DNA of 19,648 nucleotides, taken from positions 1 to 19,648 of the forward strand of contig WJIM01000104.1 of assembly GCA_014730285.1 (NCBI GenBank). The letters are read 5' to 3'. This document shows, in pieces, positions 6,780-13,605 of this stretch. This stretch comes from Candidatus Zixiibacteriota bacterium. Its GTDB lineage: Bacteria > Zixibacteria > MSB-5A5 > JAABVY01. A program made the translations under genes and the position numbers. Under the pieces are notes generated by a model. That model saw nothing but the letters and a program-made list of their open reading frames with translations, did not search any database and was not told the origin of the DNA. Each line of letters begins with the position of its first letter. The first letter of the stretch is position 1.

Positions 6780-8774
6780 TTATTCGGTGTCGTATCCTAC
6801 GCCCAGCTCTACCTCGGGCAGAGGCTGCTCTGTATTTTTGCCGGGCTGAGTCCAAAGTCGGTTGTTGCGGGCGAAATCATATTCCTCGGGATAGGTGTCG
6901 TTCCCGCCCGTATCGAGGAAGAGTCCCAGGCACATATTATGATCGCGTAAGCTGCCCCGGCTGGCGACATTTGAACGCCCCAATGTTGTGGCGGCGGTAA
7001 CATAATAGCCATCATCGCCGGATTTATCCCAGAAAATCCCGAAACCGTTGGCATTTCCACCGCCCAGAGAGAGATTTGGCGCATTATAAATATCGTTGCC
7101 GCTTTCCTCAATCAGCATGCCCAGGGTAAAATCGTGCCCGGCCCCCTGAGCCATATTCATCTCGGCCGTGTACCTGTCATTTCCACCCGATTCGAGTAGA
7201 ACACCCAGGCCGAAATGCGCTCCCGAGCCCTGAACATACCAGACGCCGTCATAAATATCATCCCCGGAGACATCTGAAAGCACGCCGATCGAATACCAGT
7301 AGGCACAGCCCTGTGCGAAAAGCCCGGCGGAATAAAAATCGGCGCCCGAGCCGTCAACCAGCATTCCGATTCCGCCTGCCCATGAATGGCCGTCGACAAA
7401 ATCGGCACGTTTGCCGAATCCGACACCCTGACAGAGATTGGAATTGTGCTCTCTGGACTGCGAGGCGGGAAAATCTATGATAGAATCATTGGCGATATAC
7501 TCATCATTTCCGGTCGAATCGACCAGAAGTCCGATGCCTTTGGTGAAGCCGAAGCCCTGCCCAAGTTGAAACATGTGGTAGCGGTCGTCACCGTGAATAT
7601 CGGAGAGTATCCCCTGCCCGAATACGCCGGAGCCCTGCCCGCAGATATAGGCATCATAGCTGTCCTTACCGCCGTAATCCAGAAGCATGCCCACTCCGCA
7701 GATTCCGGCGCCCTGGGTGATATTTTCGGCTGAATATGTATCATCCCCTGCCAGATCGAGAAGAAATCCGTAGCCGAAAATGCCCGCCCCAAAACTGCCG
7801 ACAGTTTCCTCATCGGCCTCATAAGTATCATTTCCCTCAACATCGATCAGTATCGAAAGCCAGTTGCGATAGTCGATATTGGCGGCGGCGTTTCTGTAGA
7901 CATCATTCCCGCCGACATCAATAATCAGCATGCAGGCGTCTTCACCGCTGTATTCATGTTTTCTGTTGTCATTAATCAGCACCTTTCCGGCCGAGGTCTG
8001 CCATTCGAACTCGAACTCCTGATTGAAAGTCATTCTGGAGATCGAATCGGCCGCAAAATCAAGAGCCATAGCGAGATCCTGCGCGGGAGTGTAAAGATAT
8101 TTGAATTCGACTTCCTCCAGAAACGGTTCCATCTTAAAATTGCCCTCATCGGTTTCAGACGCTATGAAATCGACAAAGATATCGCGCATCTCATGCAGAT
8201 CGAATTCCTCGTTTACCTCTTTGAAGGCCTGATAATGATATCTGGAGGAATCTATTGCAGTGAAGATTATAAACGCGGCCATTTTTTGTAGCTCCAGGGG
8301 CACCTGGGCGGCTTTCTCCTTAAGCTCTTTGCGGCGCGTTTGATCCATCGGAATCGTATAAAACGCTTCAAAATCCACTATTGCATCATGAAGGGGCGTT
8401 TCGCTTTCCAGAAGAGGCTTGACCCGATCCAGCGGGCTCGAGATCAGACCGCGCCGTATACCCTCGTTGAGTCTGCGTGATGAGAATGATGTCAGGGCAC
8501 GGGCCGAGCGGCAAGTTTGAATGAGATCATCGCGAAACAGCCGGGTATAAAGCTCGACTTTGAAAGGAGCGGAGTGGAGAGTGTAAAAGAGCGGAAGAGC
8601 GAATTTGTCGCCGCCATAATTCGACATATCGCCATAATCGAATGTCAGCTTTTCCTTTGTGAGGCCGACTTCGGCCAGAGCTGTCTGGAACGGATCAGGT
8701 TTTTCCGGATTTTCCTGTGCATAGGTGAGATTAAACAGCAAAAATAGCGATAAAATGGCGATGACAGTTCTCAT
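6780..8774 (-). CDS. Exported protein with about twelve G-[ND]-D-x-Y repeats (probable beta-solenoid)
   Basis: The 664-residue protein begins with a Sec signal peptide (cleavage likely after LTYA, residue 19). Residues 25-270 are mainly helical and unrecognised. Residues about 282-630 hold twelve units of 26-35 residues (two are longer), with the pattern [ML]L.D..G[ND]D.Y......QG.G....G.G, for example VLSDVSGDDIYDG and LFLDTGGNDTYPEE. The regular DxxGxDxY turn and QGxG strand suggest a right-handed beta-solenoid or Ca-binding stack; I know no named family. The last 30 residues are polar and carry no sorting signal I recognise. A GGAGGAGGG ribosome-binding site precedes the ATG. The TIG lipoprotein gene follows 146 bp downstream on the same strand, so both may belong to one surface-protein unit. 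Confidence 0.85.
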   Translation of the reverse strand: MRTVIAILSLFLLFNLTYAQENPEKPDPFQTALAEVGLTKEKLTFDYGDMSNYGGDKFALPLFYTLHSAPFKVELYTRLFRDDLIQTCRSARALTSFSSRRLNEGIRRGLISSPLDRVKPLLESETPLHDAIVDFEAFYTIPMDQTRRKELKEKAAQVPLELQKMAAFIIFTAIDSSRYHYQAFKEVNEEFDLHEMRDIFVDFIASETDEGNFKMEPFLEEVEFKYLYTPAQDLAMALDFAADSISRMTFNQEFEFEWQTSAGKVLINDNRKHEYSGEDACMLIIDVGGNDVYRNAAANIDYRNWLSILIDVEGNDTYEADEETVGSFGAGIFGYGFLLDLAGDDTYSAENITQGAGICGVGMLLDYGGKDSYDAYICGQGSGVFGQGILSDIHGDDRYHMFQLGQGFGFTKGIGLLVDSTGNDEYIANDSIIDFPASQSREHNSNLCQGVGFGKRADFVDGHSWAGGIGMLVDGSGADFYSAGLFAQGCAYWYSIGVLSDVSGDDIYDGVWYVQGSGAHFGLGVLLESGGNDRYTAEMNMAQGAGHDFTLGMLIEESGNDIYNAPNLSLGGGNANGFGIFWDKSGDDGYYVTAATTLGRSNVASRGSLRDHNMCLGLFLDTGGNDTYPEEYDFARNNRLWTQPGKNTEQPLPEVELGVGYDTE

Positions 8775-8846
8775 TTAGACCCTCCTCCGGTTTCTCTGAA
8801 AAATGGAATTTATTGCCAAAAAGTCAATTAGAAAAGGATTAAAACG

Positions 8847-8861
8847 GGGATTTTGATTGCA
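8847..8861 (+). promoter_or_regulatory. Possible sigma-54 (-24/-12) promoter of glnA
   Basis: GG at 8847-8848 and GC at 8859-8860 have the required 10-nt gap, and the -12 half reads TTGCA, matching the consensus; the -24 half (GGGGAT) fits only in GG and A. The start would fall near 8872, leaving a leader of about 45 nt. A competing sigma-70 reading is TTGATT at 8853-8858, a 17-nt spacer and TTTTAT at 8876-8881, with 4 of 6 matches in each box. The sequence cannot decide between them. Confidence 0.3.
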
Positions 8862-8917
8862 TTATACGGAATAGTTTTTATCTTCACTAAGATATTTTTT
8901 TCACAAGGAGATGACTA

Positions 8918-10333
8918 ATGGTCACTGAAAAGATAAAGAAACTTGTCAAGGACAATCAGGTTGAATTCGCAGATGTCAAATTTGTCGACCTGATGGGTGA
9001 CTGGCATCATATAACCGTTCCAATCGAACGTCTAGATAACCACCTTTTCAAAAATGGTATAGGAGTTGACGGTTCCTCGGTTTCGGGATTCGCTCATATC
9101 AAATCGGGCGATATGATCCTTCTGCCCGATCCCGAGACGGCATTTATCGATCCTTTCTGGGATCGACCCACCCTGAGCTTTATCGGTAATGTCGTTAATG
9201 TCAACGGCACGATCGAGCAGTTCAGCCGCAATCCCAGATGGATTGCCGAGAAGGCCGAAAAGTACCTGAAAAAAAGCAAGATTGCTACAGAGTCGATCTG
9301 GGGCCCGGAATTCGAGTTCTACCTGTTCGATCATGTAAGCTATGACCAGAAACCGGAAGCGGGCTATTATTATATCGATTCGAATGAAGCGGAATGGCGT
9401 TCCAGTGATGCCTCCGAGGCCAATCTGGGCTATCAGGTGCGTTACAAGGGCGGCTATCATGTTATCCCGCCCAAGGATAAGACCTTTCAAATCCGAAACG
9501 AGATGACCGACATCCTAAAGGCCTGCGGAGTACCGGTGAAATATCATCATCATGAGGTGGGCGGCGCCGGTCAGCAGGAGATCGAGGTAATGTTCGGTAA
9601 TCTCAAAGATATGGCCGACCGTTCCATGATAGTGAAATACGTGGTGAAAAATACCGCCTTCAGATATCGCAAGTCGGCTACCTTCATGCCCAAACCGCTC
9701 TTTGATGAGCCGGGAAACGGCATGCATGTGCATCAATACCTGGCCAGGGCAGGCAAATCGATATTTTATGATGCAAAGGATGAGATCGGGCTTTCGCAGA
9801 TCGGCAAATGGTATATCGGTGGAATTCTGAAGCATGCCGGATCGCTCTTATGCTTCACCTCGGCCTCGACCAATTCATATAAGCGTCTGGTGCCGGGCTT
9901 TGAGGCGCCGGTGAGAGGTACCTATTCTGTCGGCAACCGCAACGCCTGTATCCGGATTCCCGGATATCAGCTCGACAAATCGACTTACCGCATGGAATTC
10001 CGTCCTCCCGATGCTACCTGTAACCCGTATCTGGCATATGCCGCCATGCTTATGGCGGGACTGGACGGTATCAAGAATAAGATCGATCCCGGATTCCCCT
10101 GCAATGATGATCTCTCGGTTATGACAGAAGAGGAACTGGCCAAAATCCCGCAACTGCCGTCCTCGCTTCAAAGAGCCTGCGAATCTCTGGCGGAAGATCA
10201 CGATTATCTTCTTGAGGGCGATGTGTTCACCGATGATGTTATCGCGGTCTGGCTGGAGCTTAAGATGGCACAGGTTGACGCAATCAGGCTCAGGCCTCAT
10301 CCGTATGAGTTCCGGCTTTTCTATGATTGTTAA
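8918..10333 (+). CDS. glnA: Glutamine synthetase type I
   Basis: The 471-residue enzyme makes glutamine from glutamate, ammonia and ATP in the cytoplasm and forms a dodecamer. Visible signatures are GVDGSSV (49-55, catalytic Asp51), GPEFEFYLFD with metal ligands E131 and E133, the KYHHHEVGGAGQQEIEV block (208-224), NGMHVHQ (267-273, His270), APVRGTYSVGNRNACIRIP (330-348) and RMEFRPPDATCNPYLAYAA (358-376). The stretch LDKSTYR and the VRGTYSVGN variant differ from the usual VNLxYSxRN. The loop that carries the adenylylation Tyr397 in enteric enzymes reads DDLSVMTEEEL here, with Ser400 in that place, so GlnE-type control is not expected. The C-terminus RLRPHPYEFRLFYDC is typical. The ribosome-binding site is AAGGAG, 6 nt before the ATG. 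The gene is monocistronic, with its own terminator. Confidence 0.97.
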   Translation: MVTEKIKKLVKDNQVEFADVKFVDLMGDWHHITVPIERLDNHLFKNGIGVDGSSVSGFAHIKSGDMILLPDPETAFIDPFWDRPTLSFIGNVVNVNGTIEQFSRNPRWIAEKAEKYLKKSKIATESIWGPEFEFYLFDHVSYDQKPEAGYYYIDSNEAEWRSSDASEANLGYQVRYKGGYHVIPPKDKTFQIRNEMTDILKACGVPVKYHHHEVGGAGQQEIEVMFGNLKDMADRSMIVKYVVKNTAFRYRKSATFMPKPLFDEPGNGMHVHQYLARAGKSIFYDAKDEIGLSQIGKWYIGGILKHAGSLLCFTSASTNSYKRLVPGFEAPVRGTYSVGNRNACIRIPGYQLDKSTYRMEFRPPDATCNPYLAYAAMLMAGLDGIKNKIDPGFPCNDDLSVMTEEELAKIPQLPSSLQRACESLAEDHDYLLEGDVFTDDVIAVWLELKMAQVDAIRLRPHPYEFRLFYDC

Positions 10334-10362
10334 AAAATCCTGCAAGAATTTTGAAATACATG

Positions 10363-10391
10363 AATGCCTGCTTTTAATGCAGGCATTTTTT
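10363..10391 (+). terminator. Intrinsic terminator of glnA
   Basis: AATGCCTGC at 10363-10371 pairs perfectly with GCAGGCATT at 10379-10387 around a 7-nt loop, followed by an unbroken T-run, 30 bp after the glnA stop. Confidence 0.9.
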
Positions 10392-10416
10392 TGAAGTGCC
10401 GTTCCTATAAGTTCCA

Positions 10417-10453
10417 TCAGGTCCTGATCCGCCTCAGGAGGATTGTGACCTGA
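10417..10453. repeat. Two-tier intergenic palindrome (copy 2)
   Basis: The outer stem is TCAGGTC at 10417-10423 with GACCTGA at 10447-10453. It has a 3 x 3 internal loop (CTG/TGT), an inner stem ATCCGCC at 10427-10433 with GGAGGAT at 10437-10443 (6 of 7 pairs) and a TCA loop. There is no T-run. It lies between the glnA terminator and the next gene, in a 344-bp gap that otherwise holds copy 3 and a weak promoter. Confidence 0.65.
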
Positions 10454-10496
10454 CGGTTTATCTAAATAAATTAGCTGCCTTTTTTAGTCTCAAACC

Positions 10497-10539
10497 TGTC
10501 AGTTCTCATGCCCGATTTCATCGGGCACAGGAACTGACA
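10497..10539. repeat. Two-tier intergenic palindrome (copy 3)
   Basis: The outer perfect 9-bp stem is TGTCAGTTC at 10497-10505 with GAACTGACA at 10531-10539. It has a 4 x 4 internal loop, an inner perfect 7-bp stem GCCCGAT at 10510-10516 with ATCGGGC at 10520-10526, and a TTC loop. It has the same architecture as copies 1 and 2. Confidence 0.75.
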
Positions 10540-10583
10540 CAACATGTATCCTTTTCTGCATTGCAATTATGGAAAATTTGGTC

Positions 10584-10614
10584 TTGTTTTGCAGGCAATT
10601 TTTGCTTATATATT
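10584..10614 (+). promoter_or_regulatory. Weak sigma-70-like promoter upstream of the 182-residue protein gene
   Basis: TTGTTT at 10584-10589, a 17-nt spacer and TATATA at 10607-10612 (or TATATT at 10609-10614). A 6-bp inverted repeat, TATTGC/GCAATA, follows at 10616-10630 over the expected start site and could be an operator. Both boxes are poor matches. Confidence 0.3.
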
Positions 10615-10677
10615 CTATTGCTCGGCAATAATTAACACAACCTGGTAAAATCAACAAACTGAAAGGCTTTGCAACAT

Positions 10678-11226
10678 ATGGGTCTGGCAGGCGTAAAAAC
10701 CGATTTGCCCGTCTGGTTCATTAAGGGAGACGTACACGGGGACACATACAGAAACCTGATGAAATATATCTGCGACCATTGCAGGTATTTCAGCATGGTC
10801 ACTCGTGACGCGATTGAACTTGAAGCCAATGCCCAAAGGTTTATAGAGCACCTCAGGCCGCATCTGAAGGAAACTCGTGAAAAGCAGTTCGAATGGCCGG
10901 GGACTCGAATTGCCCGAGAATACGAGGAGCTTCTGGGTAAGGACTGGTTCGAGATGCAGGGGGCTACGGTAAGAATATACGATTGCAACGAGGATATTCT
11001 GGGATATCTTCTGCGTGTAACCAACAGCCTTTTTCAGTTCGTACACCCCAGCTATCCCGAGGATTTTACCTGCTACCGCGATCTGGACAATCCCTTGCTG
11101 GTAACTGTTGCCCATGAGGAGATCGGCGCGATCATAGCGGGCGACAAGGAACGCGAAAACATTGAAAAAACGGTCCCGGGCCTGAAGCTTGTAGAAGAGA
11201 AAAGATTCCGAGAGGAATTCGGATAG
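10678..11226 (+). CDS. Unrecognised cytoplasmic protein, 182 residues
   Basis: I do not recognise a characterised family. The protein starts MGLAGVKTDLPVWFIKGDVH, contains a C-x-x-C pair (YICDHCRYF, Cys32 and Cys35), an EWPGTRI segment at about residues 72-78 and a VHPSYPEDF segment, and ends in a charged tail. It has no signal peptide or membrane segment. I recall similar hypothetical proteins with the same VxTDxPVWF start in Firmicutes, without a known role. The ATG at 10678 is preferred: the ribosome-binding site GAAAGG at 10661-10666 is 11 nt away, while the in-frame TTG at 10669 lies only 2 nt from it. It ends one base before the stop of the convergent DUF488 gene, so the two genes share a terminus with no terminator hairpin between them. 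Confidence 0.75.
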   Translation: MGLAGVKTDLPVWFIKGDVHGDTYRNLMKYICDHCRYFSMVTRDAIELEANAQRFIEHLRPHLKETREKQFEWPGTRIAREYEELLGKDWFEMQGATVRIYDCNEDILGYLLRVTNSLFQFVHPSYPEDFTCYRDLDNPLLVTVAHEEIGAIIAGDKERENIEKTVPGLKLVEEKRFREEFG

Positions 11227-11227
11227 A

Positions 11228-11731
11228 CTATCGAAATAGATCAATCTGCCCCGAATCGAATTTCACCCGTAGCTTTCCATGATCCACTATTTTGCCGTCA
11301 TGAAGAATATGCTTTGTTTCTATCCCTGATGTATACAGTGTTTCCGAGATCAGAAATCCGCGATGACATCGCTCGGGCAAAGCTTCCGCGCACATAATAC
11401 AGATATCCGATTTTTCCGCCGACGCAATCAATTCCATGATTCCCTGATTATAGACCGGTGAATCCTGCAATAAAGCATAGTCAACATTGCCTTCAGAATC
11501 ATAAAAGGTATCATCCTCCGGCATCCCGCCCAGTTTATCTCCGAGAAAGCTATACTCCAGACCTTCTTGCCTGACAGCTCTATCAAGCTCTTTTTTTCGA
11601 TATTCGGGTCTTGCCTTAGAATATGGTTTCGACCTGATATCGACCAGAATTCTTATTCCGCTTTTCTTCAGCAGGCCGAGGAAATCCTCTATTGCAAGGC
11701 TGCCGTAGCCGATGGTGTAGATAGTGTGCAT
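11228..11731 (-). CDS. DUF488 domain protein
   Basis: The 167-residue protein is a typical full-length DUF488: TIGYGS at the N-terminus (6-11), LVDIRSKPYSKARPEY (29-44), FLGDKLGGMP, then CIMCAEALPERCHRGFLIS (111-129) with conserved C111, C114, E116, C122 and H123-R124. The Cys/His cluster could bind a metal or act as a nucleophile, but the biochemical role of the family is unknown. No clear Shine-Dalgarno is visible before the ATG at 11731-11729, so translation may be weak or leaderless. It reads towards the 182-residue protein gene and away from the PilZ genes. Confidence 0.88.
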   Translation of the reverse strand: MHTIYTIGYGSLAIEDFLGLLKKSGIRILVDIRSKPYSKARPEYRKKELDRAVRQEGLEYSFLGDKLGGMPEDDTFYDSEGNVDYALLQDSPVYNQGIMELIASAEKSDICIMCAEALPERCHRGFLISETLYTSGIETKHILHDGKIVDHGKLRVKFDSGQIDLFR

Positions 11732-11799
11732 AACAGTAAGTTATATAAAATCTGCAATGATTCATATTGAAAAAACGGAATGTAATCACTTAAACCTTA

Positions 11800-11826
11800 T
11801 AAAGATTTCAACACCCTTTCCGATAC
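11800..11826 (+). promoter_or_regulatory. Sigma-28 (FliA)-type promoter of the PilZ pair
   Basis: TAAAGATT at 11800-11807, an 11-nt spacer and TCCGATAC at 11819-11826. Against the flagellar sigma-28 consensus TAAAGTTT-N11-GCCGATAA this is 13 of 16 matches, with the TAAAG and CCGATA cores intact and exact spacing. The predicted start is near 11833, about 45 nt before the PilZ start codon. Confidence 0.6.
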
Positions 11827-11878
11827 CTGAAATGAAACAGCTTTAACATGAAAATATTCCATGGGAGGAAAAAGGGAG

Positions 11879-12283
11879 ATGAACAATCCCTCCGAGAGGC
11901 AGGAACGAAGGGAATTTCCGCGCATACCGAAAGAGGTTACGGTAGAGGCGAACCTTGTCACTTATCCTGTTAATGAAACCGATTTCAGCAAGGGCAAATC
12001 CAAAGATATTTCCCAGGGCGGAATACTTCTGCATTTAAACGAGCAATTCGCGCCGGGAGCGCTTCTGCAGGTCAGGATCACCCTTCCCGGCTGGCGCAAA
12101 AATCATCCCGGATTTTTAAAGGTCACCGAGGACTCGATCGGATCGCCCTTTACGGCTGTTTGCGAGGTGGTTCGCAGCAATATGGTCGGTGATATATATG
12201 AGACCGCCGTGAAATTCGTGAATATCGATCAGGACGACTACCGCGCGCTCGAAGGCTATATGAAAAAGCAGACAGCGCATTAA
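11879..12283 (+). CDS. PilZ domain protein (c-di-GMP-binding), first of a tandem pair
   Basis: A single-domain PilZ protein of 134 residues. The c-di-GMP motif R-x-x-x-R is in RREFPR near residue 10-16 and the D-x-S-x-x-G motif is in KDISQGGI (about 42-49), so ligand binding is expected. Later strands include LPGWRKNHPGFLKV and the CEVVR...AVKFVNI segment. There is no membrane segment, so it is probably a cytoplasmic effector that relays c-di-GMP to motility, biofilm or surface functions. The ATG at 11879 fits the ribosome-binding site GGAGG at 11864-11868; an upstream in-frame ATG at 11861 includes that site in its own codons and is unlikely. It is followed after 47 bp by a paralogue and preceded by a sigma-28-type promoter. 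Confidence 0.92.
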   Translation: MNNPSERQERREFPRIPKEVTVEANLVTYPVNETDFSKGKSKDISQGGILLHLNEQFAPGALLQVRITLPGWRKNHPGFLKVTEDSIGSPFTAVCEVVRSNMVGDIYETAVKFVNIDQDDYRALEGYMKKQTAH

Positions 12284-12330
12284 TCAGATAAAATTTTACA
12301 ACCCGTTTTCAAAAAGGGAGTTTCAAAAAC

Positions 12331-12756
12331 ATGCAAAGCAAAACTCAAACCGAAGAGACTTCTGCCAGAACCGAAAGACGGCGCTATCCCCGTCTTCAAA
12401 AGCAGACCAAAGTGCTGACAGGAAAGGTTACCTATCCGATAGACGAGGACAACTTTGTAACCGGCAGCTCGGAAAATATCTCCCTGGGCGGCATTCTCAT
12501 GCATACCGGACGGGCCTTCGAAGAGGGCGCGCTGGTACAGCTCAAAATTAAGCTTCCCGGATGGCACAAACATCATCCCGGATTCATGAAGGTGCTGGAG
12601 AACTCGATCGGCAGTCCCATGACGGCCATATGCGAGGTCCTTCGCTGCCAGAAAAAAGGCGGCGACTATGCCACCGCAGCACGATTTATCAATATCGATC
12701 CGGACGATTATATAGCTTTTCAGAATTATATGGAGAAGCAACTGAATAAGAATTAA
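12331..12756 (+). CDS. PilZ domain protein (c-di-GMP-binding), second of a tandem pair
   Basis: The 141-residue paralogue of the preceding gene is about half identical to it over 115 residues, including near-identical LPGW.K.HPGF.KV and NSIGSP/DSIGSP segments. The motifs RRRYPR and ENISLGGIL supply the R-x-x-x-R and N-x-S-x-x-G ligand-binding residues. A GGGAG ribosome-binding site lies about 10 nt before the ATG. The pair arose by tandem duplication and is probably one transcript from the sigma-28-type promoter, ending at the terminator 30 bp downstream. Divergence in the N-terminal 20 residues suggests different partners. Confidence 0.92.
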   Translation: MQSKTQTEETSARTERRRYPRLQKQTKVLTGKVTYPIDEDNFVTGSSENISLGGILMHTGRAFEEGALVQLKIKLPGWHKHHPGFMKVLENSIGSPMTAICEVLRCQKKGGDYATAARFINIDPDDYIAFQNYMEKQLNKN

Positions 12757-12785
12757 CTTTATGCACCTCTTATCTTAAATGGCGG

Positions 12786-12819
12786 CCGCACGCTTTTTAT
12801 AAAAGGCGTGCGGTTTTTT
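12786..12819 (+). terminator. Intrinsic terminator of the PilZ pair
   Basis: CCGCACGC at 12786-12793 pairs perfectly with GCGTGCGG at 12806-12813, the intervening T/A tract can extend the stem, and a T-run follows at once. Confidence 0.9.
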
Positions 12820-12884
12820 ATTATATCGTAAAATTTAAAATATATCGGATTGCATTCATCTCACAGAAAGTTATATTTAGCGGC

Positions 12885-13520
12885 ATGACGGATAAGAGTG
12901 GAATCGAGGATACCCGCACGCACGGCGCCCGTCCCTCATGGCTTCTAAAGCAGTATTGCGGGCTGGCGAAGAAGGGGTTGGCATTGGACCTCTCCTGTGG
13001 TCAGGGCGGCGATGCTGTGTATCTTGCAGGCCGGGACTTCGAGGTTATCGCGCTGGACAGCCTTCAGGATAATCTGGAACGGGCTTACGAGCTGGCGGAA
13101 AGTAAAAAAGTCTCGGTCGACCTGCGCAATATCGATCCGCGTGAATTCAAATTTCATAAAGAGCGCTATTCGGTCATAGCGGCAAATCATCTATTCCAGC
13201 ATCTGAAAAAGTCGGAGGCCTCCGATCTGGCGGCGAAAATAATTTATTCACTGCGCAAGGGCGGCATAGTTCTCGGCTCCGGCTTGACAGTAAACGATCC
13301 CTCTTATAAAGAAATCAAGAAAAAGAAGATTGCGGAAGTGGAAAAAAATTGTTTCCAACTTCCCAACAGCTGGCTATATTCCTTCTTCGATACAAGAGAG
13401 GTAATGGATATGTTTCCCGCTTTGCAGCCTGTGTATTATTCGGAAACCGATTATTTCGAATCGGAACGCATCGGTGAATCATGGCGGGGGCTGGTAGAAT
13501 TCGTATTTAAAAAAGTCTGA
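12885..13520 (+). CDS. Class I SAM-dependent methyltransferase (TehB/TPMT-like)
   Basis: The 211-residue protein has the class I methyltransferase Rossmann fold. Motif I is LALDLSCGQGGDAVYLAGR (32-50), D58 in VIALD is the acidic ribose-contact position, and the NHLFQHL stretch (101-107) is the motif IV region; LRKGGIVLGSG is the following strand. The LDLxCGxGxxAxYLA form is seen in TehB, thiopurine methyltransferase and similar small-molecule methyltransferases. The substrate cannot be told from sequence. No signal peptide or obvious Shine-Dalgarno is seen. It is 22 bp upstream of the conserved RsgA coding frame, so the two are probably cotranscribed. Confidence 0.85.
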   Translation: MTDKSGIEDTRTHGARPSWLLKQYCGLAKKGLALDLSCGQGGDAVYLAGRDFEVIALDSLQDNLERAYELAESKKVSVDLRNIDPREFKFHKERYSVIAANHLFQHLKKSEASDLAAKIIYSLRKGGIVLGSGLTVNDPSYKEIKKKKIAEVEKNCFQLPNSWLYSFFDTREVMDMFPALQPVYYSETDYFESERIGESWRGLVEFVFKKV

Positions 13521-13605
13521 TAAAAGTTGCGGGGGACCATAAACGGCAAAAACAGGCGACATAATCAAAGGGACGGTTGTCAGTGCATACGGCCTGTATT
13601 ATCAG

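Noticed and set aside
6780..8774. RTX-type calcium repeats
   Set aside because: The units are 26-35 residues with DxxGxDxY, not the nine-residue GGxGxDxUx of RTX toxins.
9875..10417. 180-codon minus-strand frame opposite glnA
   Set aside because: Antisense to conserved glutamine synthetase motifs, and it runs through the glnA terminator.
10651..11244. 197-codon minus-strand frame opposite the 182-residue protein
   Set aside because: Both strands are open here. The plus strand has a ribosome-binding site and a start I recall from homologous hypothetical proteins; the minus frame also overlaps the end of the DUF488 gene on the same strand.
12280..12741. 153-codon minus-strand frame opposite the second PilZ gene
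   Set aside because: Antisense to a clear PilZ domain with both ligand motifs.
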